Shown piece after piece: positions 62,125-64,000 of a stretch of 64,000 bases of DNA. The stretch is from Zobellella iuensis (GTDB lineage Bacteria; Pseudomonadota; Gammaproteobacteria; Enterobacterales; Aeromonadaceae). Numbering within the stretch: the first letter of the stretch is position 1; every line of letters starts with the position of its first letter. Where the stretch lies: positions 62,001 to 126,000 of the forward strand of contig NZ_JAERTZ010000032.1 in assembly GCF_016746085.1 (NCBI RefSeq), read 5' to 3'. The position numbers and the translations under genes were made by a program. The notes beneath the pieces are model-generated. The model saw only the letters and a program-made list of their open reading frames with translations, was not told the DNA's origin and searched no databases.

Positions 62125-62831
62125 GCGCTTTCCTTCTCCATCCACAGGGCGCCGAGCACGCCGCCCGACAGGGCGCCCACCACCACGTGGCTGTTGGCGG
62201 GCAGATACCAGTAGGCCAGCATGGCCGAGAGCGCGGCCACCCCCCAGATGGCCAGGTTGCGCAGATCCTTGCGCCCGCCCACCACCATGGCCAGCAGGAA
62301 ACAGCCCATCACCATGTCCAGTCCCAGGCTGACCGGATCCTCGATGGCGTTGCCGAAATGCAGCCCGAGCCAGGTGCCGAGGATCCAGAATGACCAGATG
62401 GCGAGCCCGCCGCCGAACAGAATGCCGAGCGCCCGCTCGCCCCGGTGAAAGCCCTGCATGGCCATGGCCCAGTTGGCGTCGGAGGCGAACAGCATCACCC
62501 CGTAGCGCCTGGCCGGCGGCAGATGGCGCAGCCAGGGGTAGAGGGTGGCGCCCATCAGCAGGTGGCGGGCGTTGATGGCGAAGGTGGTGATCACCAGGGG
62601 CACCAGCGGCACCTGGGTACCCCAGAGATCGAGGGCGGCGAACTGGGAGGCACCGGCGAACACCAGGGCGCTCATCAGCACGATATCGGTATCGTTCAGC
62701 CCCACCTGGGTGGCGGCCAGGCCGAAGGCCAGCCCGAACACGGCGACGAAAAGGGAAAGCGGCACCAGCTGCCTGAAGCCGTGCCAGGTGTCCTGCCCGT
62801 CCAGCCGGGCGAGGGCGGCGTGGTGTTCCAT
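62121..62831 (-). CDS. azlC: AzlC-family branched-chain amino acid export permease
   Basis: The 236-aa inner-membrane protein is the large LIV-E exporter subunit (YgaZ/AzlC). It shows FRQLVPLSLFVAVFGLAFGLAATQVGLNDTDIVLMSALVFAGASQFAALDLW, the NARHLLMGATLYPWL segment and ASDANWAMAMQGFHRGER. It has about six helices. It overlaps azlD by 4 nt. It could export valine or methionine-like amino acids, as known for homologues; specificity is not visible in the sequence. Confidence 0.94.
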   Translation of the reverse strand: MEHHAALARLDGQDTWHGFRQLVPLSLFVAVFGLAFGLAATQVGLNDTDIVLMSALVFAGASQFAALDLWGTQVPLVPLVITTFAINARHLLMGATLYPWLRHLPPARRYGVMLFASDANWAMAMQGFHRGERALGILFGGGLAIWSFWILGTWLGLHFGNAIEDPVSLGLDMVMGCFLLAMVVGGRKDLRNLAIWGVAALSAMLAYWYLPANSHVVVGALSGGVLGALWMEKESA

Positions 62832-63005
62832 GGAATATCCCGCTTGTGGTTCTGATCAGGGGCGACAGCATAGCACCATGGCGAAGGCGGAGCGAGCTGG
62901 CGGAAAGTAGTAAAGACCGGACGGTAAGGCGGTGTTGTTTTTGTTCAATGCCGCTGCCGGCAGTGAAAAATACCGGTGAGCGCCAGGCTTGCCTTGAGCA
63001 TGAAA

Positions 63006-63026
63006 AAGCCCGCGTGATGCGGGCTT
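63006..63026 (-). terminator. Rho-independent terminator of ettA
   Basis: AAGCCCGC and GCGGGCTT pair around a GTGAT loop. On the minus strand it is followed by TTTCATG. It lies 21 nt beyond the ettA stop. Confidence 0.85.
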
Positions 63027-63047
63027 GGGAATAACAATGAGCAAACC

Positions 63048-64000
<953 letters not shown>

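Overview
This 64 kb window is GC-rich gammaproteobacterial chromosome. Several gene neighbourhoods are typical of that class: fis-dusB, prmA-panF-yhdT, accC-accB-aroQ, glyA-nrdR-ribD-ribE-ribBA and ribH-nusB-thiL-pgpA. Gene content and style suggest a marine or brackish member of the Aeromonadales (Oceanimonas/Zobellella-like). That placement is inferred from gene order and family resemblance, not from a marker-gene comparison. No rRNA, tRNA or CRISPR array was recognised.

Layout. (1) 1-2730 is the edge of a prophage or phage remnant: an unassigned 545-aa phage-type protein, a small ORF and a frameshifted Rha-type antirepressor, ending beside fis. (2) 2740-4090 is dusB-fis (minus). (3) 4294-8874 is a four-gene efflux operon (TolC-like, HlyD-like, two ABC-2 permeases) with no ATPase gene, lying between dusB and prmA. 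(4) 9021-14740, all minus, is prmA, panF, yhdT, a RidA-family gene, accC, accB and aroQ. (5) 14954-17301 (minus) is a compact operon of two DUF1538 membrane proteins, a PII-like protein and a CBS-pair protein. It is the least explained system here. (6) 17428-23457 (minus) is acs, a DnaQ-like exonuclease, a cNMP/CBS/DUF294 signalling protein, then YqaA, DUF2956 and an orphan TorD-type chaperone. (7) 23746-28521 is glyA-nrdR-ribD-ribE-ribBA; the GTP cyclohydrolase II half of RibBA lacks its zinc cysteines.

(8) 28653-39075 interrupts the usual rib cluster. It carries a complete siaABCD-type phosphatase/kinase/diguanylate-cyclase operon, HutD, an esterase, a HopJ-family gene, and (minus) an EamA transporter and pflB/pflA with a perfect FNR palindrome upstream of pflB. 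(9) 39076-41460 resumes with ribH-nusB-thiL-pgpA. (10) 42267-47818 is a peptide-type ABC importer with a fused double ATPase. (11) 48020-51641 is an unassigned membrane protein and a second-type EF-G. (12) 51741-60910 is a catabolic module: divergent LysR, CoA-transferase, acyl-CoA dehydrogenase, ETF beta/alpha, YjiH-type membrane protein, ETF-ubiquinone oxidoreductase and a convergent AraC regulator. It could carry electrons from an acyl-CoA to quinone unaided. (13) 61031-64000 is a HAD phosphatase, azlCD and the 3' part of ettA.

The intergenic DNA is rich in repeats. A GCGAAGGC-type REP/BIME family occurs at five places, there are GGTCGAAT/ATTCGACC hairpins, an exact tenfold AGTCCCC heptamer array lies between pflB and pflA, and a three-tier nested palindrome of about 100 nt lies upstream of pflA.
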